Of a stretch of 64,000 nucleotides of DNA, positions 42,292 to 51,907 are shown piece after piece; positions within the stretch are counted from its first letter, which is position 1; every line of letters starts with the position of its first letter. A program made the position numbers and the translations under genes. The notes under the pieces are model-generated. The model was not told the origin of the DNA and did not search any database. It saw only the letters and a list, made by a program, of their open reading frames with translations. The stretch spans positions 1 through 64,000 of the forward strand of contig JBLIKA010000004.1 in assembly GCA_047637355.1 (NCBI GenBank), in the 5' to 3' direction. Source of the DNA: Glaciecola sp047637355. GTDB taxonomy: Bacteria; Pseudomonadota; Gammaproteobacteria; Enterobacterales; Alteromonadaceae.

Positions 42292-43599
42292 TTATTTTGC
42301 GCTGTTCATATAATCTAGCGTCATGTTAGTTAGTAGCTTAACGCCTAACTTCATGCCGCTGTCATCTACAAAGAATTCGGGAGTGTGGTGAGCCGGAGAA
42401 TCTTCCTCAGATACGTCCAATGGCTTACCACCGACCCACAAATAAACGCCAGGTACTTCTTGTTGGAAGAAGGAAAAATCTTCAGCACCCGTCGCCGCTT
42501 TTGAGTTGATCACGTTTTCTTGACCAGCGGTGCGCACTAACGTAGGCAATACTTGGTCCATAAGCGCATGGTCATTAAATGTAATTGGATAGCTATAATC
42601 CAACGGTAGTATTACTTCAACCTCTGCTCTCATGCTATCAGCAATACCTTTAGCTTTACGCGGTATTGCTTCGTACATGTGTTCACGAGCTTCTTTGCTT
42701 AATGTACGAATAGTGCCAACTAAAACAACCTCATTTGGGATGATATTCGAACGATTTCCACCGTGAATAGAGCCAATAGTCACTACTGCTGCATCATCAA
42801 CCAACTTAATTTCTCTGCTAACAACGGTTTGCAGTGCCATGATGATTTGAGCAGCGGTGGTGATTGGATCTACACTCTTCCAAGGATATGCGCCATGAGC
42901 CTGCTTTCCTCTAACAATAATTTTAAATGGGTCAACAGCTGCCATAATGCCACCGTGTTTATATAACACTTTGCCCACATCTGTGTTCGCGTTTATGTGC
43001 AGACCAAAAATCACATCGACATCAGGATTCTTTAGTACACCCTCTTGCACCATCATCTCAGCTCCGCCTTTCTCTCCTGCTGGAGCCCCCTCTTCGGCTG
43101 GCTGAAAGATGAATTTAACTTTACCGCGTAATTCTCCCTTCATTTCGGTTAGAATTTTTGCCGCTCCCATTAGCATCGCCATGTGAGTATCATGCCCACA
43201 AGCATGCATAACCGGTACTTCATTTCCCTCTAACATACCTTTTACCGTAGATTTAAAGGGTAAATTGTTCTGCTCTGGCACTGGTAAACCGTCCATATCA
43301 GCTCGCAGTGCTACTGTAGGCCCAGGTTTTCCTGAATCTAAAACGGCAACAACACCTGTGTAAGCAACGCCTGTGGTGACGTCTAATCCTAATCCACGCA
43401 AATATTTTTCAACATATTTTGCAGTCTCAAACTCCCGATTGGATAATTCTGGGTTTTGGTGCAAATGATGACGCCACTTGATCACATCAGCCTCAATTTT
43501 ATCAGCCATCATGGCCACAGTGTCATTTTGTTGAGCACTTGCAATACTAGAAAGCGCAGTTAACGAGATGGCAGTAAATAAAGGGAGTAAGCGTTTCAT
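42292..43599 (-). CDS. Secreted M20-family amidohydrolase (aminoacylase/hippuricase-like)
   Basis: The 435-residue product has a signal peptide (about 1-22, SSIASAQQ) and an M20D peptidase domain: metal site HACGHDTHMAML, PAEEGAPAGEKGG, LHINANTD and the C-terminal ATGAEDFSFF. Such enzymes hydrolyse N-acyl amino acids or small amides; a periplasmic location is unusual only in that most characterised members are cytoplasmic. The substrate is unknown. Single gene with a strong terminator. Confidence 0.9.
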   Translation of the reverse strand: MKRLLPLFTAISLTALSSIASAQQNDTVAMMADKIEADVIKWRHHLHQNPELSNREFETAKYVEKYLRGLGLDVTTGVAYTGVVAVLDSGKPGPTVALRADMDGLPVPEQNNLPFKSTVKGMLEGNEVPVMHACGHDTHMAMLMGAAKILTEMKGELRGKVKFIFQPAEEGAPAGEKGGAEMMVQEGVLKNPDVDVIFGLHINANTDVGKVLYKHGGIMAAVDPFKIIVRGKQAHGAYPWKSVDPITTAAQIIMALQTVVSREIKLVDDAAVVTIGSIHGGNRSNIIPNEVVLVGTIRTLSKEAREHMYEAIPRKAKGIADSMRAEVEVILPLDYSYPITFNDHALMDQVLPTLVRTAGQENVINSKAATGAEDFSFFQQEVPGVYLWVGGKPLDVSEEDSPAHHTPEFFVDDSGMKLGVKLLTNMTLDYMNSAK

Positions 43600-43879
43600 A
43601 TATATGGTCTACCTTGGTTTTTATTATTGTTTGATAGCGCGATTTAGCTCAGCGCATCTATCTTGCGCGAATTACGTAACAAAACATTAGCGTAAAATAG
43701 ACAAAATTACGAGCATTACGACTATGCAGACATTAAATTATGATTTTTATTTATATTCCAATTATATCTATAGCCACTTGCAACGAAAGACCTCAGTTAA
43801 CAGTGGCGTGATCGAACATAAAGGGGGAAGCAAAGTCATTATGACTCTCTAGTTTATCTAGCAACACTTTTCATTAGGC
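43600..43879. other. Non-coding gap before the M20 gene
   Basis: About 280 AT-rich bases between the start of the M20 gene and the rho terminator. It must hold the M20 promoter on the minus strand. No reading frame with a ribosome binding site, RNA gene or repeat array was seen. Confidence 0.45.
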
Positions 43880-43912
43880 AAAAAAAACCGCAACATCAAA
43901 CTATCGCGGTTT
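43880..43912 (-). terminator. Rho-independent terminator of rho
   Basis: On the minus strand AAACCGC pairs with GCGGTTT around a 14-base loop, followed by a run of eight T. It lies 48 bp after the rho stop. Confidence 0.75.
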
Positions 43913-43959
43913 AAATCGAATACAAGTTAATGAGTGGTATTAACTTTCGCTAGAATAAA

Positions 43960-45225
43960 CTAACTTTTCTGGCGTTTCATTGATTCAAAAAATTCATCAT
44001 TTGTTTTTGTCATCGCTAAACGCCCGATTAGGAACTCTATTGCGTCTATTTCACTCATTTCATGGACAATTTTACGCAGTATCCACATCTTTTGTAATTC
44101 ATCTTTGGACGTTAATAATTCTTCGCGACGAGTACCGGAACGGTTTAAGTCAATCGCAGGGAATACACGCTTTTCAGCAATCTTGCGATTTAGATGTAAT
44201 TCCATGTTACCCGTGCCTTTAAATTCTTCGTAGATTACTTCATCCATCTTAGAACCAGTATCGATTAACGCTGTTGCAATAATAGTTAAACTGCCACCTT
44301 CCTCAACATTTCGAGCTGCACCAAAGAATCGTTTTGGTTTGTGCAATGCATTCGCATCAACACCACCGGTAAGTACTTTACCTGACGATGGAATAACCGT
44401 GTTATAAGCGCGCGCTAGACGCGTAAGAGAATCAAGCAGAATCACTACGTCTTTTTTATGTTCAACTAAGCGTTTGGCCTTCTCAATAACCATCTCAGCA
44501 ACCTGAACATGGCGACTTGCTGGTTCATCAAAAGTTGAAGCGATAACTTCACCTTGTACCAAACGCTGCATCTCAGTTACTTCTTCTGGACGCTCATCAA
44601 TTAGCAAAACCATTAACTGCGCTTCTGGATGATTAGCTGCAATTGATTGGGCTATATTTTGTAGTAAAAGTGTTTTACCAGCCTTTGGCGGCGCAACAAT
44701 TAGACCACGCTGACCACGCCCAATCGGCGATGCCAAATCGAGTACGCGTGCAGTAATATCTTCAGTACTGCCATTTCCGCGCTCTAGTCTAAAACGTTCA
44801 TTGGCATGTAAAGGAGTTAAGTTTTCGAAAAGGATTTTGTTGCGAGAATTTTCAGGTTTGTCAAAGTTTACTTCACGTATTTTAAGTAATGCAAAATAAC
44901 GCTCGCTGTCTTTTGGCGGTCGAATCTTCCCTGCAATGGTGTCACCAGTGCGCAAGTTAAAGCGTCGAATTTGACTCGGCGATACATAAATATCATCGGG
45001 GCCTGCTAAATACGAACAATCACCGGATCGCAGAAAACCAAAGCCATCTTGAAGTATTTCAAGAACGCCGCCGCCAAAAATGTCTTCGCCGCCTTTTGCA
45101 TGGGATTTTAATATTGAAAATATAATATCTTGTTTTCTGGCACGAGCCAGATTTTCTAACCCCATCTCTTCAGATAAGGCTACGAGTTCACTAATGGGTT
45201 TGTCTTTTAATTCGGTTAAATTCAT
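43960..45225 (-). CDS. rho: Transcription termination factor Rho
   Basis: The 421-residue product (E. coli 419) starts MNLTELKDKPISELVALSE and has the cold-shock-like primary RNA-binding domain (about 50-125), Walker A APPKAGKTLL, the LLIDERPEEVTEM region and the Q-loop/R-loop region near residue 280-290. Rho is a hexameric RNA helicase that releases transcripts. It is preceded by a long leader and divergent gene pair trxA/rhlB, the conserved setting. Confidence 0.98.
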   Translation of the reverse strand: MNLTELKDKPISELVALSEEMGLENLARARKQDIIFSILKSHAKGGEDIFGGGVLEILQDGFGFLRSGDCSYLAGPDDIYVSPSQIRRFNLRTGDTIAGKIRPPKDSERYFALLKIREVNFDKPENSRNKILFENLTPLHANERFRLERGNGSTEDITARVLDLASPIGRGQRGLIVAPPKAGKTLLLQNIAQSIAANHPEAQLMVLLIDERPEEVTEMQRLVQGEVIASTFDEPASRHVQVAEMVIEKAKRLVEHKKDVVILLDSLTRLARAYNTVIPSSGKVLTGGVDANALHKPKRFFGAARNVEEGGSLTIIATALIDTGSKMDEVIYEEFKGTGNMELHLNRKIAEKRVFPAIDLNRSGTRREELLTSKDELQKMWILRKIVHEMSEIDAIEFLIGRLAMTKTNDEFFESMKRQKS

Positions 45226-45593
45226 ATTGGTAGGTCTTTATGTTTAGGCTGCGTAATGAAGCACAAATTATTTGTTCTTTTTAACTATGCCCTATCAAAA
45301 GTAGTCTCTGGTTAAGTAGTCAATAATTGAAGTTTGATTTTATGTTTTCTTTCAATGCTATTATGTATATTGTCTGGCCCTCACCGATAGCAACGTAGCG
45401 TTGATATGAGCTAGATTCAGTAATGTATACACGTTACTATTAGCAATTTTTAATTTGCAGCTACCTAAACGTTAATAGCACAGTAATAGCTGGCACTGAA
45501 GGAATATAAAAATGGTTGTGTTCGGATGAACAGGAAATAATGTAGCACTAAATAAAGTTATCGTCCAGTTTTACAAAAAAATAACTTTTAAAT
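45226..45593 (-). promoter_or_regulatory. rho leader / promoter region
   Basis: Nearly 370 bases without a gene separate the trxA terminator from the rho start. E. coli rho has a comparable long leader through which Rho represses its own synthesis. I see no leader peptide with a convincing ribosome binding site and did not pick a single promoter. Confidence 0.45.
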
Positions 45594-45624
45594 AAAAAAG
45601 GCCACAAATTTGATAGCCTTTTTT
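45594..45624 (-). terminator. Rho-independent terminator of trxA
   Basis: AAAAAAGGC and GCCTTTTTT form a stem around a 13-base loop; on the minus strand a T-run follows. It lies 35 bp after the trxA stop. Confidence 0.85.
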
Positions 45625-45658
45625 ACTTATTCAACGGTCATAAATACCAAACAATAAA

Positions 45659-45985
45659 TTAGATGTTTTCGTTTAAAAATTCAACCAGTTGAGTTTTTGA
45701 TAGCGCGCCTACCTTGGTTGCTGCTACTGCACCGTTTTTGAAGAGCAATAATGTCGGGATGCCGCGAATACCATATTTAGGTGGTGTATCGTTATTTTCA
45801 TCGACATTAAGCTTACCAACTGTTACCTTTCCCTCAAACTCGTCGGCAATCTCAGATAAGATTGGGGCGATCATTTTACAAGGGCCGCACCATTCTGCCC
45901 AGAAATCAACTAAAACAGGACCGTTAGCATTGATTACATCTGCTTCGAATTTTTCGTCACTCAACGAGATAATTTTGTCGCTCAT
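45659..45985 (-). CDS. trxA: Thioredoxin 1
   Basis: The 108-residue product has the active site WAEWCGPCKM and the cis-proline region IRGIPTLLLF. It reduces protein disulfides in the cytoplasm with thioredoxin reductase. The start MSDKIISLSDEKF at 45985 follows GGAG by seven bases; an upstream TTG overlaps that site. Upstream of rho on the same strand, as in E. coli. Confidence 0.97.
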   Translation of the reverse strand: MSDKIISLSDEKFEADVINANGPVLVDFWAEWCGPCKMIAPILSEIADEFEGKVTVGKLNVDENNDTPPKYGIRGIPTLLLFKNGAVAATKVGALSKTQLVEFLNENI

Positions 45986-46083
45986 TCTTTTCTCCAAATT
46001 TGGTCATTCGCTGAGATTTTCAGCCTTGCCCTATAGTGTTAATAGAAATTGTAGTTAATGCAAGCAATGATAAGCTATAAGCT

Positions 46084-47388
46084 ATGCCACAAACACATTT
46101 AACAGATACATCTTTTTCCGATCTTCCGATCCATCCGCTAATTTTAAAAGCGCTTGAGGAAGCCAATTTCACAAAATGCACACCGATTCAGTCAATGGCT
46201 GTTCCTCAACTTCTCGAAGGAAACGACATTGCAGGTCAGGCACAAACAGGGACGGGCAAAACTATTGCTTTTTTGGTGGCGACTTTTCACCACCTACTAA
46301 ATAACCCGAAGCCTGACAACGAGCCTAATAAACCGAGTCCAAGAGCCATCATTATGGCACCGACCCGTGAGCTTGCTGTGCAAATCTATAACGATGCGGA
46401 ACTGCTTAGTAAGCACTCCGGACTGTCACTTGGTTTGATATATGGGGGTGAAGGTTACGAAAGTCAACGGGATCGATTAACAAAAGGCGTCGATATTGTT
46501 ATTGGCACCACTGGTCGTATCATCGATTATTACAAACAAGATATTTTTTCTTTAAAAAATATACAAGTAGCAGTGCTTGATGAAGCCGATCGTATGTTTG
46601 ATTTAGGTTTCATAAAAGATATTCGGTATTTGTTCAGGCGCATGCCTGAACCGACTCAACGCTTGAGTATGTTATTTTCTGCTACCTTAAGTTTCCGCGT
46701 TCAAGAACTTGCTTATGAACACATGAATAATCCAACGCATGTGCAAATCGAGCCCGAAAAGAAAACGGCAACAAGGGTGTCTGAAGAATTATTTTATCCA
46801 TCAGATAAAGATAAGCCGCTACTGTTATTAACACTGTTTGAAAACGAGTGGCCAGACAAAGCTATCGTCTTTGCCAACACCAAATTTGGATGCGAAACGG
46901 TCTCCGCTTGGTTGCAAGCTGACGGCCACAGAGTCGGTATGCTCAGTGGAGACGTACCGCAAAAGAAACGTTTGAGTATTCTTGAGGACTTCACCAGTGG
47001 TGCAATAGATATATTGGTAGCTACGGACGTTGCGGCCCGTGGATTACACATTCCAAAAGTCACCCATGTGTTCAACTATGACTTGCCCGATGACGCCGAA
47101 GATTACGTTCACCGAATTGGCCGCACTGGTCGTGCAGGCGAAAGTGGCATTGCGATTAGTTTCGCTTGCGAAAAATATGCATTGAACTTACCTGCTATTG
47201 AAATGTATATTGAACATCAAATTACAGTAACTGACTACGATCCAAATCAGTTGCTGAAAGACGTAAAAGCGCCGGTATTCCATCGTAAGCCAAGAGGCAG
47301 GACCGATGGTCGACCGGGTAATCGCGGTGGTCGTAATGGCGGGCAACGTCCAAGTGGCCCAAAAAGGAACCACCAAGGAAGAAACTAG
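46084..47388 (+). CDS. rhlB: ATP-dependent RNA helicase RhlB
   Basis: The 434-residue product has all DEAD-box motifs in order: Q-motif CTPIQSMAVP, AQTGTGKT, PTRELAVQ, VLDEADRMFDLGF, FSATLS, ARGLHIP and HRIGRTGRAG, then a basic Gly/Arg-rich tail (about 400-434). RhlB unwinds RNA in the RNase E degradosome; the position divergent from trxA and next to gppA matches E. coli. Length is close to E. coli RhlB (421). Confidence 0.96.
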   Translation: MPQTHLTDTSFSDLPIHPLILKALEEANFTKCTPIQSMAVPQLLEGNDIAGQAQTGTGKTIAFLVATFHHLLNNPKPDNEPNKPSPRAIIMAPTRELAVQIYNDAELLSKHSGLSLGLIYGGEGYESQRDRLTKGVDIVIGTTGRIIDYYKQDIFSLKNIQVAVLDEADRMFDLGFIKDIRYLFRRMPEPTQRLSMLFSATLSFRVQELAYEHMNNPTHVQIEPEKKTATRVSEELFYPSDKDKPLLLLTLFENEWPDKAIVFANTKFGCETVSAWLQADGHRVGMLSGDVPQKKRLSILEDFTSGAIDILVATDVAARGLHIPKVTHVFNYDLPDDAEDYVHRIGRTGRAGESGIAISFACEKYALNLPAIEMYIEHQITVTDYDPNQLLKDVKAPVFHRKPRGRTDGRPGNRGGRNGGQRPSGPKRNHQGRN

Positions 47389-47400
47389 AGGTAGTGAACT

Positions 47401-48909
47401 TTGATTCAAGAGTTACCTAACACTGTTATTCAGGACGAATATTACGCTGCCGTTGATTTAGGCTCCAACAGCTTTCACATGGTAATAGTGAGAGTACTCA
47501 GCGGTAGCGTTCAAATAGTCAGTAAAAATAAGCGTAAAGTAAGGCTCGCTGCAGGTCTCGATGGTGATTACAAGCTATCCGAAGAGAGCATTCAGCGCGG
47601 CCTTGACTGTTTAAAGACCTTCCGCGAGCAACTAGACGACCTACCCAAGGCAAATATCAAAGTTGTTGCTACGGCAACATTGCGTATGGCAACTAACTCA
47701 AGCGATTTTGTCACTCGTGGCGAACGCATTCTTAACCAAAAAATCAATATAATATCGGGTGAGGAAGAAGCCCGCCAAATCTACTTGGGTGTTGCTTACA
47801 CATCTGCAAATCAAGGTAATACATTGGTTGTTGATATTGGCGGTGCAAGTACAGAAGTTATTGTTGGCCGCGACATGCAGCCGCTCCACTTAAATAGCGT
47901 GGATATGGGCTGTGTCACTTTCATGGAAAGATATTTTGAGGGTGGCATAATCAATGAAGAAAATTTTGACAATGCACTCGCTGCCGCTGAAGAAATGCTA
48001 GCTCCTTACGCATCTACTTTTAAATGTTTCGATTGGCAGCAATGTTTAGGTGCCTCTGGCACACCCCAAGCTGTCGTTAGTATATTGGTTAAACAAGGCA
48101 TTAACGATGCTATCCGCTTAGACTATTTGTACCAATTACGTGACCAAGCTATTGCTTGTAAAAATATTGAGAGCTTAAAGATTGATGGACTCGCCGACTC
48201 ACGCAGGCTCATTTTCCCGAGTGGGTTGGCCATTTTAATGGCACTATTTAAGCAATTGAATTTAAAAAACATGCAAATTTCAGGAGGTGCACTGAGGGAA
48301 GGTATTATTTACGGCATGTTGGATAATTATCAAAGAGCTGATCGCAGAACCCAAGGTATTAACCAGCTGGTTTCGCGCTTTCACATAGATACAGCGCAAA
48401 GTGACCGGGTACGCAAAGTAGCGATGGGATTAAGTCGTCAGATGTGCGAACAAAGTAAATTTTGTGACTTTGACACTGAAGCACTTATTTCCTCGGCCGC
48501 TGCGCTGCACGAACTAGGCCTACACATCGGTTATAAAAAGTTTCATGAACATGGTGCATATATATTAACGCATGTTGAATTGACCGGATTTACTAGTCTT
48601 CAACGCATGTTTATTAGAGATTTGGTTGGCATGCATCGTCAAGAAATTGATTTGATGGTGTTTAACAACTATCAGGAAGAGTTTAAAGAGATGCTCATCA
48701 ACGCTCTGCGTATTGTCAGAATTTCCGTAATTTTGTGTACTCGCAGACGAGATAATACAGTTGGTAATGCTAAGCTTACGGTGTCTGGCGACGATTGGCA
48801 TTTACATTTTGAAGAAGGAATTTTACCCTCTTCGCCTCTCGTACATGCCGAACTTATTCATGAGACTTGGTTGCAACACAAAGCTGGCTGGAAACTAATT
48901 TGTGAATAG
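47401..48909 (+). CDS. gppA: Guanosine-5'-triphosphate,3'-diphosphate pyrophosphatase (Ppx/GppA family)
   Basis: The 502-residue product (E. coli GppA 494) has the ASKHA-type motifs YYAAVDLGSNSFHMVIV near the N-terminus, SGEEEARQIYLG, VVDIGGASTEVIVG, GASGTPQAV and SGGALREGI. It converts pppGpp to ppGpp and can hydrolyse polyphosphate. It starts with TTG 12 bp after rhlB; alternative ATG starts would cut into the conserved fold. Confidence 0.93.
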   Translation: MIQELPNTVIQDEYYAAVDLGSNSFHMVIVRVLSGSVQIVSKNKRKVRLAAGLDGDYKLSEESIQRGLDCLKTFREQLDDLPKANIKVVATATLRMATNSSDFVTRGERILNQKINIISGEEEARQIYLGVAYTSANQGNTLVVDIGGASTEVIVGRDMQPLHLNSVDMGCVTFMERYFEGGIINEENFDNALAAAEEMLAPYASTFKCFDWQQCLGASGTPQAVVSILVKQGINDAIRLDYLYQLRDQAIACKNIESLKIDGLADSRRLIFPSGLAILMALFKQLNLKNMQISGGALREGIIYGMLDNYQRADRRTQGINQLVSRFHIDTAQSDRVRKVAMGLSRQMCEQSKFCDFDTEALISSAAALHELGLHIGYKKFHEHGAYILTHVELTGFTSLQRMFIRDLVGMHRQEIDLMVFNNYQEEFKEMLINALRIVRISVILCTRRRDNTVGNAKLTVSGDDWHLHFEEGILPSSPLVHAELIHETWLQHKAGWKLICE

Positions 48910-49051
48910 CGCTTTGTTTTGCGTTACTCACCGTTGATTAATTGTTCAAGAATCAATTGTTACTGTTAACTGGCGTAAGTGCTGGTATGTCATCCAAAAA
49001 TTAACAGTTAGTAGCACATTTATAAAAACGTGCTACCACTGCATCTAGTTA

Positions 49052-50047
49052 TTATTGATTACTCAATCGCTTACCAAACGAAATTGCATACGCTGGTGAG
49101 CGCATTCTTAAGATAGGATCTGCGCTTGGTGTAAATCCGGCAGACATCATATTTGGGTCAAAGTTAGTATTCTTACAGGCATCACCGCCATTCGCTGTTA
49201 CCGTAACCGTGCCTAATGCAATTTGAGGACGCGACTCTGGCCACTGCTGTGACGGATCGATTTCGCTATCTTCGGCTTCGCCTAAACTTGCCATAATTGT
49301 GAAGCTTACAATACCTTCTTTGAGTTGCTTTGCAAAAGTATCAACTAGGAATTCCTCAGGCATTTTCGCAGCTTCGTCTTTATCTAAAGTTTTGACACCT
49401 AAACTTGGCTGAATATCCCATCGAAATTTCGTTTTCTCACCACTAGCTTGGTTGAAATAAAACGTATGCAGACCAAAAAAGCCAGTATTTGCCCAAGAAG
49501 CAGGTGTTTGAGCTTGTTGATTCCACATCGCATTTGCCTGCACTGAAGGGTTTGCCTTGATGAAAGCCATCGTTTTAGCTAGGTCCGTTTTACCATTTTC
49601 ATCGGGTAGCATTGTAGATAAGAAACCAAAAAATGTTTCTGGGTCTTTACCTGCAAATACAGGAAAGTTATTTCCAGTAAATGTGTGGAATGAGCCATTG
49701 GGTAATTTAATTTGCATGCCTAAACCACGAGTCCCAGGGGCTCTTTCATCACTATTTGGGTTTGCACCACCGAGAGAAAATCGCATGGAAACTGGTAAGT
49801 CGCCATTTGCCAATAAAGCAGCACCTTTAAAATGTTCGTTAGGAGCAGGTACAAAAGTCCCGGATGCACACATCCCTTTTGCATGCGCTTTTCTGAACCC
49901 AGGATGTTTGCCACCTAGTTTTTCAAAAATATCAACTACGTCTGTTGCCTGAACTTCTTTGTCACCCGCTAATGCACTTGATGGTGCAGTTACCCCAACA
50001 GTTAATAGACAAGCTGCAATGCTTGATGCAATAAATGTATGCTTCAT
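49052..50047 (-). CDS. Periplasmic catalase-related heme peroxidase (SrpA-like)
   Basis: The 331-residue product has a signal peptide (to about SSALAG, residue 28) and the catalase core in reduced form: HPGFRKAHAKGMCASGTF with the distal His region, RGLGMQIKLPNG and the proximal RLRSPAYAISFGKR-like C-terminus (Tyr as heme ligand). Such mini-catalases lack the long N- and C-terminal arms of true catalases and act as organic peroxidases. Single gene convergent with gppA. Confidence 0.88.
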   Translation of the reverse strand: MKHTFIASSIAACLLTVGVTAPSSALAGDKEVQATDVVDIFEKLGGKHPGFRKAHAKGMCASGTFVPAPNEHFKGAALLANGDLPVSMRFSLGGANPNSDERAPGTRGLGMQIKLPNGSFHTFTGNNFPVFAGKDPETFFGFLSTMLPDENGKTDLAKTMAFIKANPSVQANAMWNQQAQTPASWANTGFFGLHTFYFNQASGEKTKFRWDIQPSLGVKTLDKDEAAKMPEEFLVDTFAKQLKEGIVSFTIMASLGEAEDSEIDPSQQWPESRPQIALGTVTVTANGGDACKNTNFDPNMMSAGFTPSADPILRMRSPAYAISFGKRLSNQ

Positions 50048-50142
50048 ATATATCCTTTATTTTTGTTAATTAGGTCAGTGCTAATCTCGAGTTGTAACGT
50101 GTAGAATTATTCAACTAATTTGAACTAAAATCAAATAGGTCG

Positions 50143-51777
50143 TTAAGACAGCTTGCGCCATGACATCAACCAGCAAACAGCACCAAAGAAACCTAAACCC
50201 AAAGTACACCATACTGGCTTTTCAAAAAGGTACATCAACACTGCAATGACCGAAAATGCGGCAGCTAGATGACTATAAAAACGTGCTTTTTGATTACTCT
50301 TAATTGCTTCAATATGCAGTTCGTGATGTTTCTGTAGTTCCATTGGAATACGTTTTAATTGCTTCATACCGTCATATATAAGATCAGGCATTTCTGGCAG
50401 CTTTTCATTCCAGAAAGGCAAGTTCTCATACACCTTTTTAAACATCGCTTTGGAGCCTACTTGTTCTTTCATCCAATTTTCAAGGAAAGGCTTTGCGGTT
50501 TTCCAAAGATCTAATTGCGGATAAAGCTGACGGCCCAGACCTTCAACATATAACAATGTTTTTTGCAGAAGCACGAGCTGCGGTTGAACCACCATATTAA
50601 AACGACGAGCCGTGTTAAAGAGTTGCAGTAAGATGTTACCAAAACTGATGTCCTCGAGTGGCTTTTGAAAAATAGGTTCACAAACTGTGCGGATACCCAT
50701 TTCAAAATCAGCAATATTGGTGTCTGCAGGAACCCAACCTGAATCAACATGCAGTTCCGCTACCTTTCGGTAATCCCGATTGAAAAAGGCAATGAAATTT
50801 TCTGCCAAGTAGCGCTTATCTTCTTTACTTAATGTGCCAACAATACCGTAGTCTATGCCAATATAACGCGGATTTTCAGGGTGTTCTCTGCTGACAAAAA
50901 TATTCCCAGGGTGCATATCAGCATGAAAAAAACTATCTCTAAATACCTGCGTAAAAAAGACTTCGACGCCGCGTTCAGCAAGTAGTTTCATATTTGTATT
51001 TTGCGCTCTCAATGCAACAACGTCGGATACTGGAATACCAAAAATACGTTCCATTACGATGACATCTTTGCGGCAATGTTCGCTGTAAAAATAGGGCACG
51101 TACAACGATTCAGAGTCTTGAAAACTGCGTTTAATTTGTATCCCATTCGCCGCCTCTCTCAATAAGTCTAGCTCATCAAGAATGGTGCGTCTGTACTCTT
51201 CAACCACTTCAACTGGGCGCAAACGTTTGCCATCGGGGAGCCATTGTTTTAAAACCCGAGCGATACTGAGCAGTAGATCAACATCCGCTTCAATGGTTTG
51301 TCGAATGTTAGGACGCAATACTTTGATAACGACTTCTTTATTATCACTTTTCAACGTTGCAGTATGCACTTGTGCAATTGAAGCAGAGGCCAATGGTCTA
51401 GCTGTAAAATCGGAAAAAAGCTCAGACAAATCGGTAATATCTAAAGACCGCTTGATCATTTCTTGTGCTATCTCAGGATCGAATGGCGGCACATTGTCTT
51501 GCAACATACTCAATTCTGTTGCGATATCATTGCTTAGCAAATCACGGCGCGTTGATAGCATTTGTCCAAACTTGATATAAACAGGCCCTAAGGTTTCAAG
51601 CGCCAGACGCAGCCGACGTCCTTCAGACTCACTCTTGTGCTTATTGGGTAGCCAAAACACACAACGACGAGCAAAGCGCACATACCATGGTTTAAAACGA
51701 GCAGGTATAATTTCGTCAAGTCCGTGCTGTAACAACACTTTGCCTATGTCATAAAAGCGTCTAATTTGCACGTTCAC
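50143..51777 (-). CDS. ubiB: Ubiquinone biosynthesis kinase-like protein UbiB
   Basis: The 544-residue product is an atypical (ABC1/COQ8-type) kinase with KFGQMLSTRRDLL, the Ala-rich loop ASASIAQVHTA, LDELDLLREAANGIQ and two C-terminal hydrophobic helices (about 495-540). It is essential for ubiquinone synthesis and acts as an ATPase at the membrane. The start is GTG at 51777, overlapping the 3' end of a small frame that sits between ubiJ and ubiB. Length matches E. coli UbiB (546). Confidence 0.95.
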   Translation of the reverse strand: MNVQIRRFYDIGKVLLQHGLDEIIPARFKPWYVRFARRCVFWLPNKHKSESEGRRLRLALETLGPVYIKFGQMLSTRRDLLSNDIATELSMLQDNVPPFDPEIAQEMIKRSLDITDLSELFSDFTARPLASASIAQVHTATLKSDNKEVVIKVLRPNIRQTIEADVDLLLSIARVLKQWLPDGKRLRPVEVVEEYRRTILDELDLLREAANGIQIKRSFQDSESLYVPYFYSEHCRKDVIVMERIFGIPVSDVVALRAQNTNMKLLAERGVEVFFTQVFRDSFFHADMHPGNIFVSREHPENPRYIGIDYGIVGTLSKEDKRYLAENFIAFFNRDYRKVAELHVDSGWVPADTNIADFEMGIRTVCEPIFQKPLEDISFGNILLQLFNTARRFNMVVQPQLVLLQKTLLYVEGLGRQLYPQLDLWKTAKPFLENWMKEQVGSKAMFKKVYENLPFWNEKLPEMPDLIYDGMKQLKRIPMELQKHHELHIEAIKSNQKARFYSHLAAAFSVIAVLMYLFEKPVWCTLGLGFFGAVCWLMSWRKLS

Positions 51778-51907
51778 GGCCCTGTTTATGGTTGTTGTGA
51801 AACTGGTTTACATTATCTAAACACAAAACATTAATCATGTTGTTAGCATCTACTGAATTTAAATAAGAGGTATATTCACCGACAGCGGTTCTTTGTTCAA
51901 TGCTCAT
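51761..51907 (-). CDS. Possible 48-residue protein nested between ubiJ and ubiB
   Basis: The frame begins with ATG overlapping the ubiJ stop by one base (TAATG), has GGGGAG nine bases upstream, runs 48 codons and ends 17 bases inside ubiB. Its sequence starts MSIEQRTAVGEYTSYLNSVD; no membrane segment or known domain is seen. The tight placement in the ubi operon is what a translated small gene would show, but it might also act only to couple translation of ubiJ and ubiB. Confidence 0.5.
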   Translation of the reverse strand: MSIEQRTAVGEYTSYLNSVDANNMINVLCLDNVNQFHNNHKQGRERAN

